From UBA4716 sp002438865 (lineage in GTDB: Bacteria; Bacillota; Clostridia; UBA1381): 14,705 nucleotides of DNA. The DNA lies in assembly GCA_937907325.1 (NCBI GenBank), contig CALERO010000022.1, positions 1 through 14,705 on the forward strand. The letters run 5' to 3'. Under the pieces are notes generated by a model. It was given only the letters and a program-made list of their open reading frames with translations, did not search any database and was not told where the DNA came from. Of this stretch, positions 1-9,409 are shown piece after piece (within the stretch, counting starts at the first letter, position 1; each line of letters opens with the position of its first letter). The position numbers were made by a program, and so were the translations under genes.

Positions 1-1100
1 TCAGCCCAGCGTATATATAATTCCGTGTCATAATGCTCTGATGCCGATATCAGGTCGCCGCCGCCCACCATATCAGGGCATGAATACAAACAGCCTATAA
101 TCCCCTGAACTATGGTGTTCGGAATTATATCCTTTATGCCTTTATCACCCCATGTATGCTCTTTGTCCTGCATACGGCACAGTATTGACTTTCCACGTAA
201 GTTCCATGCAGTGCGATATTCGTGATACGGAAATATTTCGCCCAGGTCGTTATAAACACTTGTCATCTCATTATCCGTTAAATTTTCATAGGTTTTATCA
301 TCATCTCTATAGAAATAATAATCTCCCGCATCAAACTTAAAACCATCGGCATTATACTTATCAAGGCAAGCCTGCAATTTATCAACAAACCACTTATTTG
401 CCTTGGGATTTGTAAGATCAAGCACACAGCTGTAGCCGTTCCACCACTCTCTTACCGCAATTTTATTCTCTGCATTCTTTGTAAGATAGCCAAGCTCTTT
501 AAGCTCACGAAATGCGTTGCTGTCAGGTGATATATTGGGCGTTACCCACAGCATCACTTTAAAGCCCATTTCATGGAGCTTGTCTATCATAGCTTTCGGG
601 TTATTAAATCTGCCGGGATAAAAATCATACACGCCATAATCCTCGCTCCAACCCTCATCTATCATAAATATGCCGGGCTTAAAGCCGTTATCTATAATAG
701 ATTGTGCATATTTCAATATGCCTTCCTCTGTCTGATTATAGCCTAAAGCCATCCATGTATTAAACTGCGGCACTCTGAAAAACAATTCATCGGGTATATT
801 CTCATTAAGGCTGAAAAACCGCTCAACAAGTGCCTTATGTGCAGCCTTGAGAGTGGAAAATCCGCTCTCAAAATACACATTATCATCAGTATCAATACTT
901 ATCTTTCCTTTAGAAAACTCTATATTATGTTTTTGAGGACTATAGATATATCTGCCTTTGTCCGATACAAACAGAAATGCGCCCTGGTCTATAGGTGTCA
1001 TAGTAATTTTAATACTGCTGTCCCCGCCTATCGGCATTTCGGAACCCAAATCCGTAAGTCCTCCCCACCAATGCTCATCCTTTAAAATATCTATTATCAT
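1..1100 (-). CDS. Family GH31 glycosidase, 3' end cut off by window edge
   Basis: The gene starts at an ATG at 1100 and reads without a stop to the left edge, giving 366 codons of the N-terminal and catalytic part. About 105 residues of beta-rich N-terminal domain precede a (beta/alpha)8 barrel with the hallmarks of GH31. These are GIFMIDEGW (Asp148, substrate-binding aspartate), GFKFDAGD (Asp257, expected nucleophile), HTWGD (Asp319, expected acid/base) and CPDMVGGGD just after it. GH31 enzymes are retaining exo-acting alpha-glycosidases (alpha-glucosidase, alpha-xylosidase, alpha-galactosidase and others); the specificity cannot be read here. There is no signal peptide, so it should act in the cytoplasm on imported oligosaccharides. 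An AAGGAG ribosome binding site lies six bases before the ATG. It follows the GH106-like gene after 82 bases with no visible terminator, so co-transcription is likely. The missing C-terminal part would hold the end of the barrel and the beta-sandwich domains. Family call is firm; substrate unknown. Confidence 0.93.
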   Translation of the reverse strand, partial: MIIDILKDEHWWGGLTDLGSEMPIGGDSSIKITMTPIDQGAFLFVSDKGRYIYSPQKHNIEFSKGKISIDTDDNVYFESGFSTLKAAHKALVERFFSLNENIPDELFFRVPQFNTWMALGYNQTEEGILKYAQSIIDNGFKPGIFMIDEGWSEDYGVYDFYPGRFNNPKAMIDKLHEMGFKVMLWVTPNISPDSNAFRELKELGYLTKNAENKIAVREWWNGYSCVLDLTNPKANKWFVDKLQACLDKYNADGFKFDAGDYYFYRDDDKTYENLTDNEMTSVYNDLGEIFPYHEYRTAWNLRGKSILCRMQDKEHTWGDKGIKDIIPNTIVQGIIGCLYSCPDMVGGGDLISASEHYDTELYIRWA

Positions 1101-1106
1101 ACTTTT

Positions 1107-1112
1107 CTCCTT
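1107..1112 (-). promoter_or_regulatory. Ribosome binding site of the GH31 gene
   Basis: The minus strand reads AAGGAG, then six bases, then ATG at 1100. This supports the chosen start codon of the GH31 gene. The rest of the 82-base gap before it shows no terminator-like hairpin. Confidence 0.8.
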
Positions 1113-1182
1113 AAAATGTTTTTGTTATACCAATCGGATTGATCTTTATTAATATACCTTCTGTTATGCAGTCCTGACTTTT

Positions 1183-4100
1183 CTACCGCATTATTTCTAT
1201 AACGGGTGATGATATTACACCCATATCCTTTAAGCAGTATTCGTAGCTCCATCTGCTGCCCTCGGTATACCACTCATGCGGACTTATCCAGTCCTGCTGA
1301 TAATCACACATATGGAGCGTCCCGAACGAATTATATCGGTTTCCGAAACACTTTATGCGTATGGTATGCTTGCCTTTTTCAAGATGTCCCATATTGACCT
1401 TATACGGAGCAAACGCAAGCTTTTGCGGCGCTTTGTCATCAACGGAAACCTCAAGCAGTGCACCTCTGTAGCGTGAAACGGTTATCTCTGCTTCTCCGCT
1501 TTCTTTTGTTTCAAATTCAGCCTCATATACGAGATTTCCGCCATAGAACGGCATGCCCTGATTTGTTACCGTTCCGAAGCCTATTCTCTCTTCCGGCTCA
1601 ATCAGTGTTTTTTCAGTACCGCACAGCTTAACGCCGAAATTACCGAGTAAGAAATAATTCTCCAAGCCCAGCGCTCTTCCGAGCGGAGCTTTTATCAAAA
1701 GCTCGTTTCTGCCTTTCTTTACGGGCGGAAGCTCCATTGTGTGTATGCTCCTGTCCGTAAAATATCCGTTTACTTTTATTTCAACCCTTTCACCGTTGAA
1801 GTAAACCTCCTCGGCTTCCTCAAAAGCAAGTCTTACGTTTGTTTCGATATTGCTGTCAAAGGTAAAGCGCAGTGTCGGGAATACCTTGATTTTTTCCTTA
1901 CCGACAACCCACGGCTGTGCACCCTCACCGCTTGCAAGCGGATAATCGTGGTGTTTGCGTATTTTTTTATCTATTCGCAGGATTTCTTCCGTGTCTTCAA
2001 AATTCACGCCGTCCTCCGACCATTGCGCCATATCAAGCACAAGAACGTTATCCTCTTCACGCTTGCAGCCAACAGCACCCTTGAAATCTATCGTTTCGAC
2101 CGTCTGCTTTGCTTTTTCTGCTTTCGGCAGTGTGCCCGCTTGGTCGCTCAGCTTTATAAGCAGACTGTCTGAGCTGTATATGGTTCTTTCTATAACGGTA
2201 TATTCTTCCTCATAACCATAGCACAGCGATAATTTTTTATATGAATATGCAAGCGGTTCTTCCGTTCCTGTAACAGTGTTTAAATGCGACGGTATCTGAC
2301 TGCCTTTTATATATATTGTAATATGCTGCGCATCGACAATATCGGGATTGGTATCATATTTACGCTGAGCAATAAATACATATCTGTCATTGCCGTCCTC
2401 TCTTTCGCTGTATATGAGATTATCGGCTTCACTTCCATCAGCGTTTTGTATTTTTATCGTTCGGAAAAGATTCAAATCCTCATAAAGAGCGGGAGAAATA
2501 CTGTTTACCGCACTGCATTTTTTATAAAGAGCATCTATCTCGTCCGAAAAAATTCCGTCTATCTGCGAGGGGCAATCGCCTATGAAAATTATCTCTCCGC
2601 CGTTTTTCTGATACTCGTTTAAAATATCAAGCGTTGTCCGACGCATTGTAACAAGCTGAGGTACAATCACCGCCGAATATGCCATTGCCCCCACGTGCAG
2701 TTTTTTATCGGTACTGCTTTTGTACTGCTCGGGCAAAAGTCCCTCGTTTATAAAATCAAAGTCCAGATGATTGAACAAAAGTCCTTCTATAACATCGGTA
2801 AACTGCTTTTCAGCCGTTTCTATATGGCTGTTTGAAACGTCCTTATGTCCGAGCATTGTCCACATAGACTCTATCGGGTGTATTACGCCGATATTTACGA
2901 CAGGCTTACCCCGTGTGAGCACGGTATTTACTCTCGAAATATGATCCTCAATATAGCCGTACTCCTTATACCACGGCGACTGATAGCTTATCGATGCCGG
3001 ATAGTCACGCTTTGCACAGCCTTTCATCGATACCCACGAAAGATGGAGTGCACGCTGTGTTACGCCCAAAGCCGCCTGCCAATCAGCCTGAAATTTGTGA
3101 CCTCGAAAATCAAAATCCCATCCGGTTACACCGTATTCCTCAGAGAGCATTCCCTCTTTTGCGTACTGATGAACCGCCGACTGTGCTTGTTTTGCCGTTG
3201 ACAATTCTATACAGTTGCAAATCATATCAATACCGGGAATATCAAAATATTTGTATGAACGCATAACATCACCCACACCAACAGACTGAAGCCGCAAACA
3301 CACCTCACTGTACAGGTGACCGGTATACATAAGTCCGTCACGCTTACAGCGTTCCTGACACATGGCGCAGAACGTATTCGCAAATCTGTCCGTCAGATGC
3401 TTAAAGTATCTGTATCTTTCCGTTCTTGTGCCGTCTGCATTGTTCCATCGGATTTCGGGCAGTTTGTCAAGTATGGAATATCCGTATTCGTCTTTAAAGG
3501 TTTCATCAAAATCGGTTGTCCACGCATATTTCATATCTTCATCGCTTTGCGAAAGCACAGGGAGCTTTATCTCATGAAAATGCGGCTCGTCACTGAACAT
3601 CATTGTTACACTGTCACCGAAATATTCACCCACTGCCTTTTCGTAGGGCGGATATGTAATATCGATAAAATCGGAGACGGTTTTTTTTGACAGCAAATCG
3701 GCATACGTCTGATTATTAAACCAACCGTTTTTCTCCTCGGTGCAAACATATACATACCACAAATTGCCCCTTTTACTGTCCGTCTTTTCTTTTTTGTAAC
3801 GAATTAATCTTGTATTGTCCTCTATTGTTACATTAAAACAGCGCACAAGATACGGTTTTCCCGTTTTTATTCCTGTTTCCTTATCAACAGCATTAAGCCT
3901 TTTCTTGGTCATAAGCAGGAATTTGGAACGGTTCTCGGGATTTTTCGTAACAAAACCGCCTGCAAAACCCGACGCATATCTGTCCTCATCATACAAATAC
4001 GCAAGCATATCCTCGCTTTTTGCCTTTTCAGCACAAGCCTTTACCAAATCCATAAACTCATTGCTCAGATACGGCACGTCCAGTCCGCTTCGGGGATGCA

Positions 4101-4269
4101 TAAAAAATCCGCCGAAACCCATTTTTTTGAAATCCTCTATCTGACGCATAAGCTCGTCCTTTTCAAGCTTGCAGTTCCACGCCCAGAACGGCGCTCCGCG
4201 GTATTCGCTTGTAGGATTTTTAAAAAGCTCCATATCAAGCCTTTCCGAATTGTTATGTTTGTATATCAT
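1183..4269 (-). CDS. Cytoplasmic GH106-like glycosidase (alpha-L-rhamnosidase-related)
   Basis: This 1028-residue protein has no signal peptide. Near the N-terminus it has the YRGAPFWAWN, MGFGGFFMHPRSGLD and LYDEDRYASG motifs that mark a large group of clostridial and Bacteroidetes glycosidases related to GH106. A catalytic barrel follows, with candidate acidic residues at Glu228 (MFSDEP) and Glu377/Glu378 (LSEEYGVTGWDF). The middle part contains a Rossmann-like segment (around 480-600: MAYSAVIVPQ, NGGEIIFIGD), as in GH42/GH106-type multi-domain enzymes. The last 250 residues are jelly-roll beta-sandwiches ending with HMCDYQQDWISPHEW. Known GH106 enzymes remove alpha-L-rhamnose from pectic glycans with inversion; activity on rhamnose here is inference. 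The start at 4269 has a GGGAGA site six bases upstream. A second ATG twelve codons in, with a weaker GGAAAGG before it, would also give a full family-length protein. The upstream secreted glycosidase ends only 18 bases away, so the two are almost certainly co-transcribed. Confidence 0.8.
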   Translation of the reverse strand: MIYKHNNSERLDMELFKNPTSEYRGAPFWAWNCKLEKDELMRQIEDFKKMGFGGFFMHPRSGLDVPYLSNEFMDLVKACAEKAKSEDMLAYLYDEDRYASGFAGGFVTKNPENRSKFLLMTKKRLNAVDKETGIKTGKPYLVRCFNVTIEDNTRLIRYKKEKTDSKRGNLWYVYVCTEEKNGWFNNQTYADLLSKKTVSDFIDITYPPYEKAVGEYFGDSVTMMFSDEPHFHEIKLPVLSQSDEDMKYAWTTDFDETFKDEYGYSILDKLPEIRWNNADGTRTERYRYFKHLTDRFANTFCAMCQERCKRDGLMYTGHLYSEVCLRLQSVGVGDVMRSYKYFDIPGIDMICNCIELSTAKQAQSAVHQYAKEGMLSEEYGVTGWDFDFRGHKFQADWQAALGVTQRALHLSWVSMKGCAKRDYPASISYQSPWYKEYGYIEDHISRVNTVLTRGKPVVNIGVIHPIESMWTMLGHKDVSNSHIETAEKQFTDVIEGLLFNHLDFDFINEGLLPEQYKSSTDKKLHVGAMAYSAVIVPQLVTMRRTTLDILNEYQKNGGEIIFIGDCPSQIDGIFSDEIDALYKKCSAVNSISPALYEDLNLFRTIKIQNADGSEADNLIYSEREDGNDRYVFIAQRKYDTNPDIVDAQHITIYIKGSQIPSHLNTVTGTEEPLAYSYKKLSLCYGYEEEYTVIERTIYSSDSLLIKLSDQAGTLPKAEKAKQTVETIDFKGAVGCKREEDNVLVLDMAQWSEDGVNFEDTEEILRIDKKIRKHHDYPLASGEGAQPWVVGKEKIKVFPTLRFTFDSNIETNVRLAFEEAEEVYFNGERVEIKVNGYFTDRSIHTMELPPVKKGRNELLIKAPLGRALGLENYFLLGNFGVKLCGTEKTLIEPEERIGFGTVTNQGMPFYGGNLVYEAEFETKESGEAEITVSRYRGALLEVSVDDKAPQKLAFAPYKVNMGHLEKGKHTIRIKCFGNRYNSFGTLHMCDYQQDWISPHEWYTEGSRWSYEYCLKDMGVISSPVIEIMR

Positions 4270-4275
4270 AGTTGT

Positions 4276-4281
4276 TCTCCC
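4276..4281 (-). promoter_or_regulatory. Ribosome binding site of the GH106-like gene
   Basis: GGGAGA on the minus strand is followed by six bases and the ATG at 4269. It fills most of the 18-base gap after the stop codon of the upstream gene. This leaves no room for a promoter or terminator and supports translation as part of one message. Confidence 0.75.
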
Positions 4282-4287
4282 TTGTTA

Positions 4288-7200
4288 TTATTTAACTATT
4301 TCGTAATTCACACATTCATCTGAAAGCGACAGCGGTACAGTCAGCCAACCGTCATTATACGATGCCGAAATCTGATTTTTCCGTTCACCCGATGCCGTCA
4401 GCGAATATACTTTCATAGCAGAGTCGGTTTTAATCTTTACAGTACCTGTAATCTGCTCCATAAGCACCGGCGCTTTTCCGCCTCTTATCACATACGGACT
4501 GCCGCTTCTCTGAAGTACCTGATCCGTATTTACGGCTTTGCCCGCAACAGTCAGGAGCAGGCGGTCGCTTGATGATATATCGCTGTCCGTAACAGAGTTT
4601 ACATATACCGTTGCGAACTCATTGTCAAAGCGGAACTTAAGCACATCTCCTATTGATGTTTCGTCTTTAAAGAATCCTGTGGCGGCTTTAGACTTTGCCG
4701 TGTTTACGGTAAACGTGTTTTTATTTGAATCAAAGGTGATTTCTCCCGTATCCGATGTATACACACCGCTTTCCATAGCCTTTTCTTTTTCCGCCGAAAT
4801 ATCATCATTTTCAGGTTTTACCCTTACCGAAGCCCCGGTCTTTGCAAGCATTCCCAAAGTCGGCTTTTTTGTAATTATGTCATATCCCGACCACTGATTT
4901 TCTGCCGGTTTCCATGAGCCTGTAGCTTTATCATAATACTCATGATGATGCTTTGTATATTCATATGACTTTGTATCCGAATAATCCATATAACAATTTT
5001 TTTCTGCCTCACTTACATTCCGCCAAGTGAGTGTTGCCGCCTGCATGGTGCTTAACATTATCGGATTATCCGCCATTTGGAACACGTTGACAATATGCGT
5101 GTTTTTATAATCAGTCATCGGCTCCTCCATGAACATAAACAGCATCGGATTCCAGTTCTGATATTTTGAGTATGCCGCCATAATAAGAGGTGATTCCGAC
5201 ATATACTGATTATTTGCACATTCGTTCCATTCGCTGATTGTATAGGGCTTATCATAAGGTTTCCTGTTCATAATGTAACCGATAATTCCGAGACTGCTTG
5301 ATTTAAGCATACTCTGCATCTCTCCGCCGGGAAACTGTTTTCCTGTTTCAGCAGAAAATCCGTTTAACGGATGCCCCCAATAAGTATGAGTATCGATAAA
5401 CTTCGTATCGAGATTTGCATCCAGCAGTGCCAAATCATTTGAATGCCATACCGTAGAACCCGTCATAGGTACATTGATTTTGTTCTCATCAAACATATTC
5501 TGCATTTTTGCAAAATACGCCGATTGCATCTCATTAAAAAATCTGATAAGATTTTCCTGTCGCTTGCTGTACATCCACGGGTAAGAACCCCAGCCACCGT
5601 TTACCTGAACAAAACCACGCTGTACACGAGAACCGATTGTTATAAGCTCCCCGTTTGCCTCCTCCCGGGAAAGACCTATTTTTGTAACCTCTGTTTTGTA
5701 ATCGGGATATGTTTCTCTGTACCATGCATCAAACTTTTCATTCATCTTTGCATAATAATATTGATATTCCTCACTGTCAAAACCAAGAGCATTTTCAAAC
5801 AAATCCCCGTATATATATGCCTCATTGACGCACTGGACTCCCATTATGGAATTATTATCACATACACGTTTATTCGTATACGGATCAACATAGGTCAAAA
5901 GCTGTTTGGCACAGTCAATCTGAATTTTTTGATAATCTTCATCAAACCAGAATACCTGATTACCGCTTGTCGGTTTTTTCTCAATCAGTCCGTCACTTAT
6001 GTCTTTATCAGATATTTGTCTTCCGAGGTCAATATAGATATATATACCTTTTTCGTTCAGTTTATTGACAAAATAGCAAAATCTGTTCATCATTTCAGTG
6101 TTCAGGGTTTGTCCGTCACCGTTTGCACCGAATATCATAGTTCGTGAATCTGCGGTCAGCATATGTAACCGCACAAGATTAAAGCCGTATGACGCAATCA
6201 TATCTGCCATCTTATCCGCCTGTTCATTCGTAGGCGTACATGCTGATGTTATGACATTACAGCCCCAAAAATGTATTGGTGTACCGCCTGCGGTAAAATT
6301 CTCTCCCGAGGTGGACATTACACCTAAAGAGCCTGCCTTGACAGGATTTTTTGCTGCAACATTTAAAATGTTTCCGTCCTCCGTAATCACATTTAAGTCA
6401 GGTGCGGTGTATGCATACCAATTGTCGGTATTTGGGTTATAATCATTTTCAACAGGATCTATTGACTCTCTTATTCTGTCATCAGTTCCCTCTGTCAATG
6501 AATAGTATACATTATATCCGCCTTCTGCGGTTACCCGCAGGTATCCTTCGCCTGCAGACGGCAGTTCTGTTGTTTCCGTACCGTTTGCCGACACAAATAC
6601 TGCCAATTTTATTCCCTTAAGAGTTCCTATATAGCTTTCCGTATTCTGACCGTACTGCGCAATTGTGAAATTGGTGCTGTCGGTTATCATATTGTATATC
6701 GTGTCACTCGATTTAACCTTATACTCGGTTATATCGGGCAGAAATCTATTGCATAATTGTACCTTTATATTGTCAAGATAAATCCCGTCAGCCTCTGCGG
6801 TATCACTTGATGAAAGGTTATATGCTATCTTAAGCGACTCGATAAAATTATCACCCTTTAACGAAGTCTCGCCCAAATAAATCGGGAAATTTTCAGCACA
6901 CTTTATTCCGTTTATATACACGGTTGCAGTGTTATAATTATCCCTCAAACCCGAATTAAGTACAACATCAAACCTGTACCACTGATTTGGAAGCATTTTT
7001 ATATTGCTGCACGGTACCCGTCCTATGCGAACACCGCCGTCTGCGGATATTACAGCCAGTTCACGCATCAGACCGTTTTTCGGCTTAACATATATTGATT
7101 TGGGATATGCATTTGATTTATATCCGTATTCAAACGACAGCCATAAGGACTCATCTTTATTGTACTCCGTTTTTATATCCGCCGTAACGGCAGTCTCAAG

Positions 7201-9363
7201 CCTGCTCACATCATCGGTAGAAACAGAGCCGGAGTCATTTGACACATAGAAAAAGTTATCCGATTTACCCAACAATCCGCCGGTTACTCCGCTTGCCGCA
7301 CCGGGAACCGCATCACCGATTTCCGCACTTACGCCGACCGTGTCGCCTTTTTCCAAAACGGTCAGTGTCATATCATCAATATATTCGGTATCCCCGGCAC
7401 ATGTATATTGATTTTCCGTACCGCTTACCTTTCTTATGGTCGGTAATATTTCAACGCCAAATCCCGTAATTTCCCGAATATACTGCACACCGTCCGTATC
7501 CTTATCACAGTCTAATATAGCGTAGGAATATAAATCACCGTCATAATACAATTTAACGGTCTGCACGCCGCCCTGCGACTCGTCCTGAGTATCAATCACA
7601 ATGTCATATCTGTGCCATTCATTCGGTGTTTCTTTAGCGCCTCTTATTCCCGAGCTTGCATCTGCAATATATACCCCTCCGACGTACTTCATAATTAAAG
7701 TATCACCGAGACAATTCCATTGATTACTGCATTGCCCCGGCTCGATATGCGTGTAATGAAATTTTCCCAAAGATTTCCCCGATGAATTGGTACCAAACAG
7801 TTTCATTCGCATTCCGACCTTGGAGTTTTCATCTGCCTCCAGTAAGGAATAATGAATTTTCTGACCGAGTTCTATTTTTTGAGGAGCGTCCGGATTATTA
7901 ATTACTTTATATTGCGCCCAGCCGGGATCTCTTTGATAATTTGCATCATAGGTAAACTCAAGCTGATTAAATTTGACAGCAAGTGCAGCGTCATCGGCAT
8001 CTTTTCCGAATTTTCCGTAAGCATAGTCAATTTCTCTTTCGCCCTCTACAAAAAACTGTTCTTTGACTTCCGTATTTTCAACTTTATATGTACCGTTTAA
8101 AACAGAGTCAATCGTTCCGCCCACAAAGGAAGTGGTGCTCGATAACACTGTATTCAGTTTTGTATACTCGGAATTGCTGTCAAAATCTATATATGATTGC
8201 TCCTCCGGCTCATACGGCACAAAAGTATACGGTTTTGTTAAAGGTTCAAAAGTTTTTTGCTGCCACAAAAACAATTTCGTTTCTTCTTTTCCATTGCCGA
8301 GCTGTGCAGTGATATTGCCGTCCGAGTCGGGATAAAAAACATTGTACCGTGTGTTCTTGCCTGTATTATATGTTGCTTCCGCCATAGGGAATTCTTTTGG
8401 GAACGGAGCATAAAATACCGCTGTATCGCCTCTGCGGTATGAGCCGCTGTATTTCTTACCGTTCACCAAAATCTCCGGCTCCTCCGTCTCATTCAGAACA
8501 GTAACCGATATGTCGTCAATATATTCGGTATCTCCGGCACAAGTGTACCTGTTTTCCGTGCCGCTTACCTTTCTTATCGTCGGTAATATTTCAACACCAA
8601 ATCCGGTAATCTCCCGAATATACTGCACGCCGTCCGTACTCTTATCACAGTCTAATATAGCGTAGGAATATAAATCACCGTCATAATACAGCTTAACGGT
8701 TTGTACACCGCCCTGCGACTCGTCCTGTGTATCAATCACAATGTCATATCTGTGCCATTCATTCGGTGTTTCTTTAGCGCCTCTTATTCCCGAACTTGCA
8801 TCTGCAATGTATACTCCTCCGCCGTACTTCGCAAATAAAGAATCGCCGCTGCCGTTCCATTGATCGCTATAGCCGTTCGGACTGATATGCTTGTAATAAA
8901 ATCCGCCTATATTCTTTCCTGACGAACATGTGCCTAAAACTTTCATTCGCATACCAACCTTGGAATTTTCGTCCGTTTCCAGCATGGAGTAATGAATTTT
9001 CTGACCGAGCTCTACTTTTTGAGGAGTATCAAGTTTATTAATCACCCTGCATTGCGCCCAGCCCGGGTCTCTTTGATAATTTGCATCGTATGTAAACTCA
9101 AGCTGATTAAACTTAACGGCAAGCGAAGCATCATCTGCATTCTTCCCGAATTTTCCGTAAGCGTAGTTTATTTCCCGCTCACCTTCTACAAAAAACTGTT
9201 CTCTGACTTCTGCATTTTCAACATTATATGTGCCGTTCAAAACGGAATTAACCGCTCCGCCTTCAAAAGAAGCAACACTTGAATATACTGCATCAGTTTT
9301 TGCGAATGAGGTTACAGAGGTCGCGAAAAGCAAAAATAAAACCACGGTAACAATCTTTTTCAT
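4288..9363 (-). CDS. Secreted multidomain clan GH-A glycosidase with tandem LamG-like modules
   Basis: This 1691-residue protein begins with a signal peptide (MKK, hydrophobic stretch to about residue 16, cleavage likely near Ala21). Residues 28-290 and 408-670 are two copies of a concanavalin/LamG-like beta-sandwich. Each has the NEWHRYDIVID and VKLYYDGDLYSYAILD strands and ends in EYIDDI. A third, diverged copy follows at about 690-868 (NQWYRFDVVL, TVYINGIKC, IYLDNIKV). Such modules usually bind glycans. The catalytic barrel lies at about 1010-1480: HFWGCNV, FNLVRLHM, GIYIYIDLGR, Asn1180-Glu1181 (CVNEAY, acid/base), DTHTYWGHP and Glu1378 (TISEWN, nucleophile). This is the Asn-Glu/Glu signature of clan GH-A retaining enzymes, most like unclassified GH5-type proteins. 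A beta domain (about 1534-1691) is shared with the neighbouring secreted enzyme. No SLH repeat, sortase motif or C-terminal membrane helix is seen, so it may be released or held only by its binding modules. Substrate unknown. Confidence 0.85.
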   Translation of the reverse strand: MKKIVTVVLFLLFATSVTSFAKTDAVYSSVASFEGGAVNSVLNGTYNVENAEVREQFFVEGEREINYAYGKFGKNADDASLAVKFNQLEFTYDANYQRDPGWAQCRVINKLDTPQKVELGQKIHYSMLETDENSKVGMRMKVLGTCSSGKNIGGFYYKHISPNGYSDQWNGSGDSLFAKYGGGVYIADASSGIRGAKETPNEWHRYDIVIDTQDESQGGVQTVKLYYDGDLYSYAILDCDKSTDGVQYIREITGFGVEILPTIRKVSGTENRYTCAGDTEYIDDISVTVLNETEEPEILVNGKKYSGSYRRGDTAVFYAPFPKEFPMAEATYNTGKNTRYNVFYPDSDGNITAQLGNGKEETKLFLWQQKTFEPLTKPYTFVPYEPEEQSYIDFDSNSEYTKLNTVLSSTTSFVGGTIDSVLNGTYKVENTEVKEQFFVEGEREIDYAYGKFGKDADDAALAVKFNQLEFTYDANYQRDPGWAQYKVINNPDAPQKIELGQKIHYSLLEADENSKVGMRMKLFGTNSSGKSLGKFHYTHIEPGQCSNQWNCLGDTLIMKYVGGVYIADASSGIRGAKETPNEWHRYDIVIDTQDESQGGVQTVKLYYDGDLYSYAILDCDKDTDGVQYIREITGFGVEILPTIRKVSGTENQYTCAGDTEYIDDMTLTVLEKGDTVGVSAEIGDAVPGAASGVTGGLLGKSDNFFYVSNDSGSVSTDDVSRLETAVTADIKTEYNKDESLWLSFEYGYKSNAYPKSIYVKPKNGLMRELAVISADGGVRIGRVPCSNIKMLPNQWYRFDVVLNSGLRDNYNTATVYINGIKCAENFPIYLGETSLKGDNFIESLKIAYNLSSSDTAEADGIYLDNIKVQLCNRFLPDITEYKVKSSDTIYNMITDSTNFTIAQYGQNTESYIGTLKGIKLAVFVSANGTETTELPSAGEGYLRVTAEGGYNVYYSLTEGTDDRIRESIDPVENDYNPNTDNWYAYTAPDLNVITEDGNILNVAAKNPVKAGSLGVMSTSGENFTAGGTPIHFWGCNVITSACTPTNEQADKMADMIASYGFNLVRLHMLTADSRTMIFGANGDGQTLNTEMMNRFCYFVNKLNEKGIYIYIDLGRQISDKDISDGLIEKKPTSGNQVFWFDEDYQKIQIDCAKQLLTYVDPYTNKRVCDNNSIMGVQCVNEAYIYGDLFENALGFDSEEYQYYYAKMNEKFDAWYRETYPDYKTEVTKIGLSREEANGELITIGSRVQRGFVQVNGGWGSYPWMYSKRQENLIRFFNEMQSAYFAKMQNMFDENKINVPMTGSTVWHSNDLALLDANLDTKFIDTHTYWGHPLNGFSAETGKQFPGGEMQSMLKSSSLGIIGYIMNRKPYDKPYTISEWNECANNQYMSESPLIMAAYSKYQNWNPMLFMFMEEPMTDYKNTHIVNVFQMADNPIMLSTMQAATLTWRNVSEAEKNCYMDYSDTKSYEYTKHHHEYYDKATGSWKPAENQWSGYDIITKKPTLGMLAKTGASVRVKPENDDISAEKEKAMESGVYTSDTGEITFDSNKNTFTVNTAKSKAATGFFKDETSIGDVLKFRFDNEFATVYVNSVTDSDISSSDRLLLTVAGKAVNTDQVLQRSGSPYVIRGGKAPVLMEQITGTVKIKTDSAMKVYSLTASGERKNQISASYNDGWLTVPLSLSDECVNYEIVK
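7354..8142 (-). repeat. Second copy of a 1140-base-period internal repeat (LamG-like module 2)
   Basis: This stretch, coding residues 408-670 of the large secreted glycosidase, repeats 8494-9282 at an exact offset of 1140 bases (380 codons), without any net indel. Between 7441 and 7680 I count about 15 differences in 240 bases. Towards 7681-7800 the copies diverge far more. The 117-residue linker between the modules is not repeated. Confidence 0.93.
8494..9282 (-). repeat. First copy of a 1140-base-period internal repeat (LamG-like module 1)
   Basis: Codes for residues 28-290 of the large secreted glycosidase and is paired with 7354-8142. The protein copies share long runs such as QFFVEGEREI and FNQLEFTYDANYQRDPGWAQ. 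The most conserved nucleotide block here is 8581-8820. Confidence 0.93.
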
Positions 9364-9372
9364 CCCTTGTTT

Positions 9373-9380
9373 CCTCCTTT
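9373..9380 (-). promoter_or_regulatory. Strong ribosome binding site of the 1691-residue glycosidase
   Basis: The minus strand reads AAAGGAGG, a near-perfect match to the 3' end of 16S rRNA, nine bases before the ATG at 9363. It fixes the start directly before the signal peptide and suggests high translation. Confidence 0.88.
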
Positions 9381-9409
9381 ATTTAAAATAATCAGCAAAG
9401 CTAAAGCTG

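Noticed and set aside
1125..1145. CAATCGGATTG palindrome in the gap before the GH31 gene
   Set aside because: Five-base arms with one centre base; too short to claim as an operator in AT-rich sequence without other copies.
5534..5725. 63-codon minus-strand open frame inside the 1691-residue glycosidase
   Set aside because: It lies in another frame of a well-supported long gene, has no ribosome binding site and no recognisable product.
5443..6147. 234-codon plus-strand open frame opposite the GH-A catalytic domain
   Set aside because: Antisense to conserved catalytic sequence; its Ile/Leu/Phe-rich product reflects the complementary codons rather than a membrane protein.
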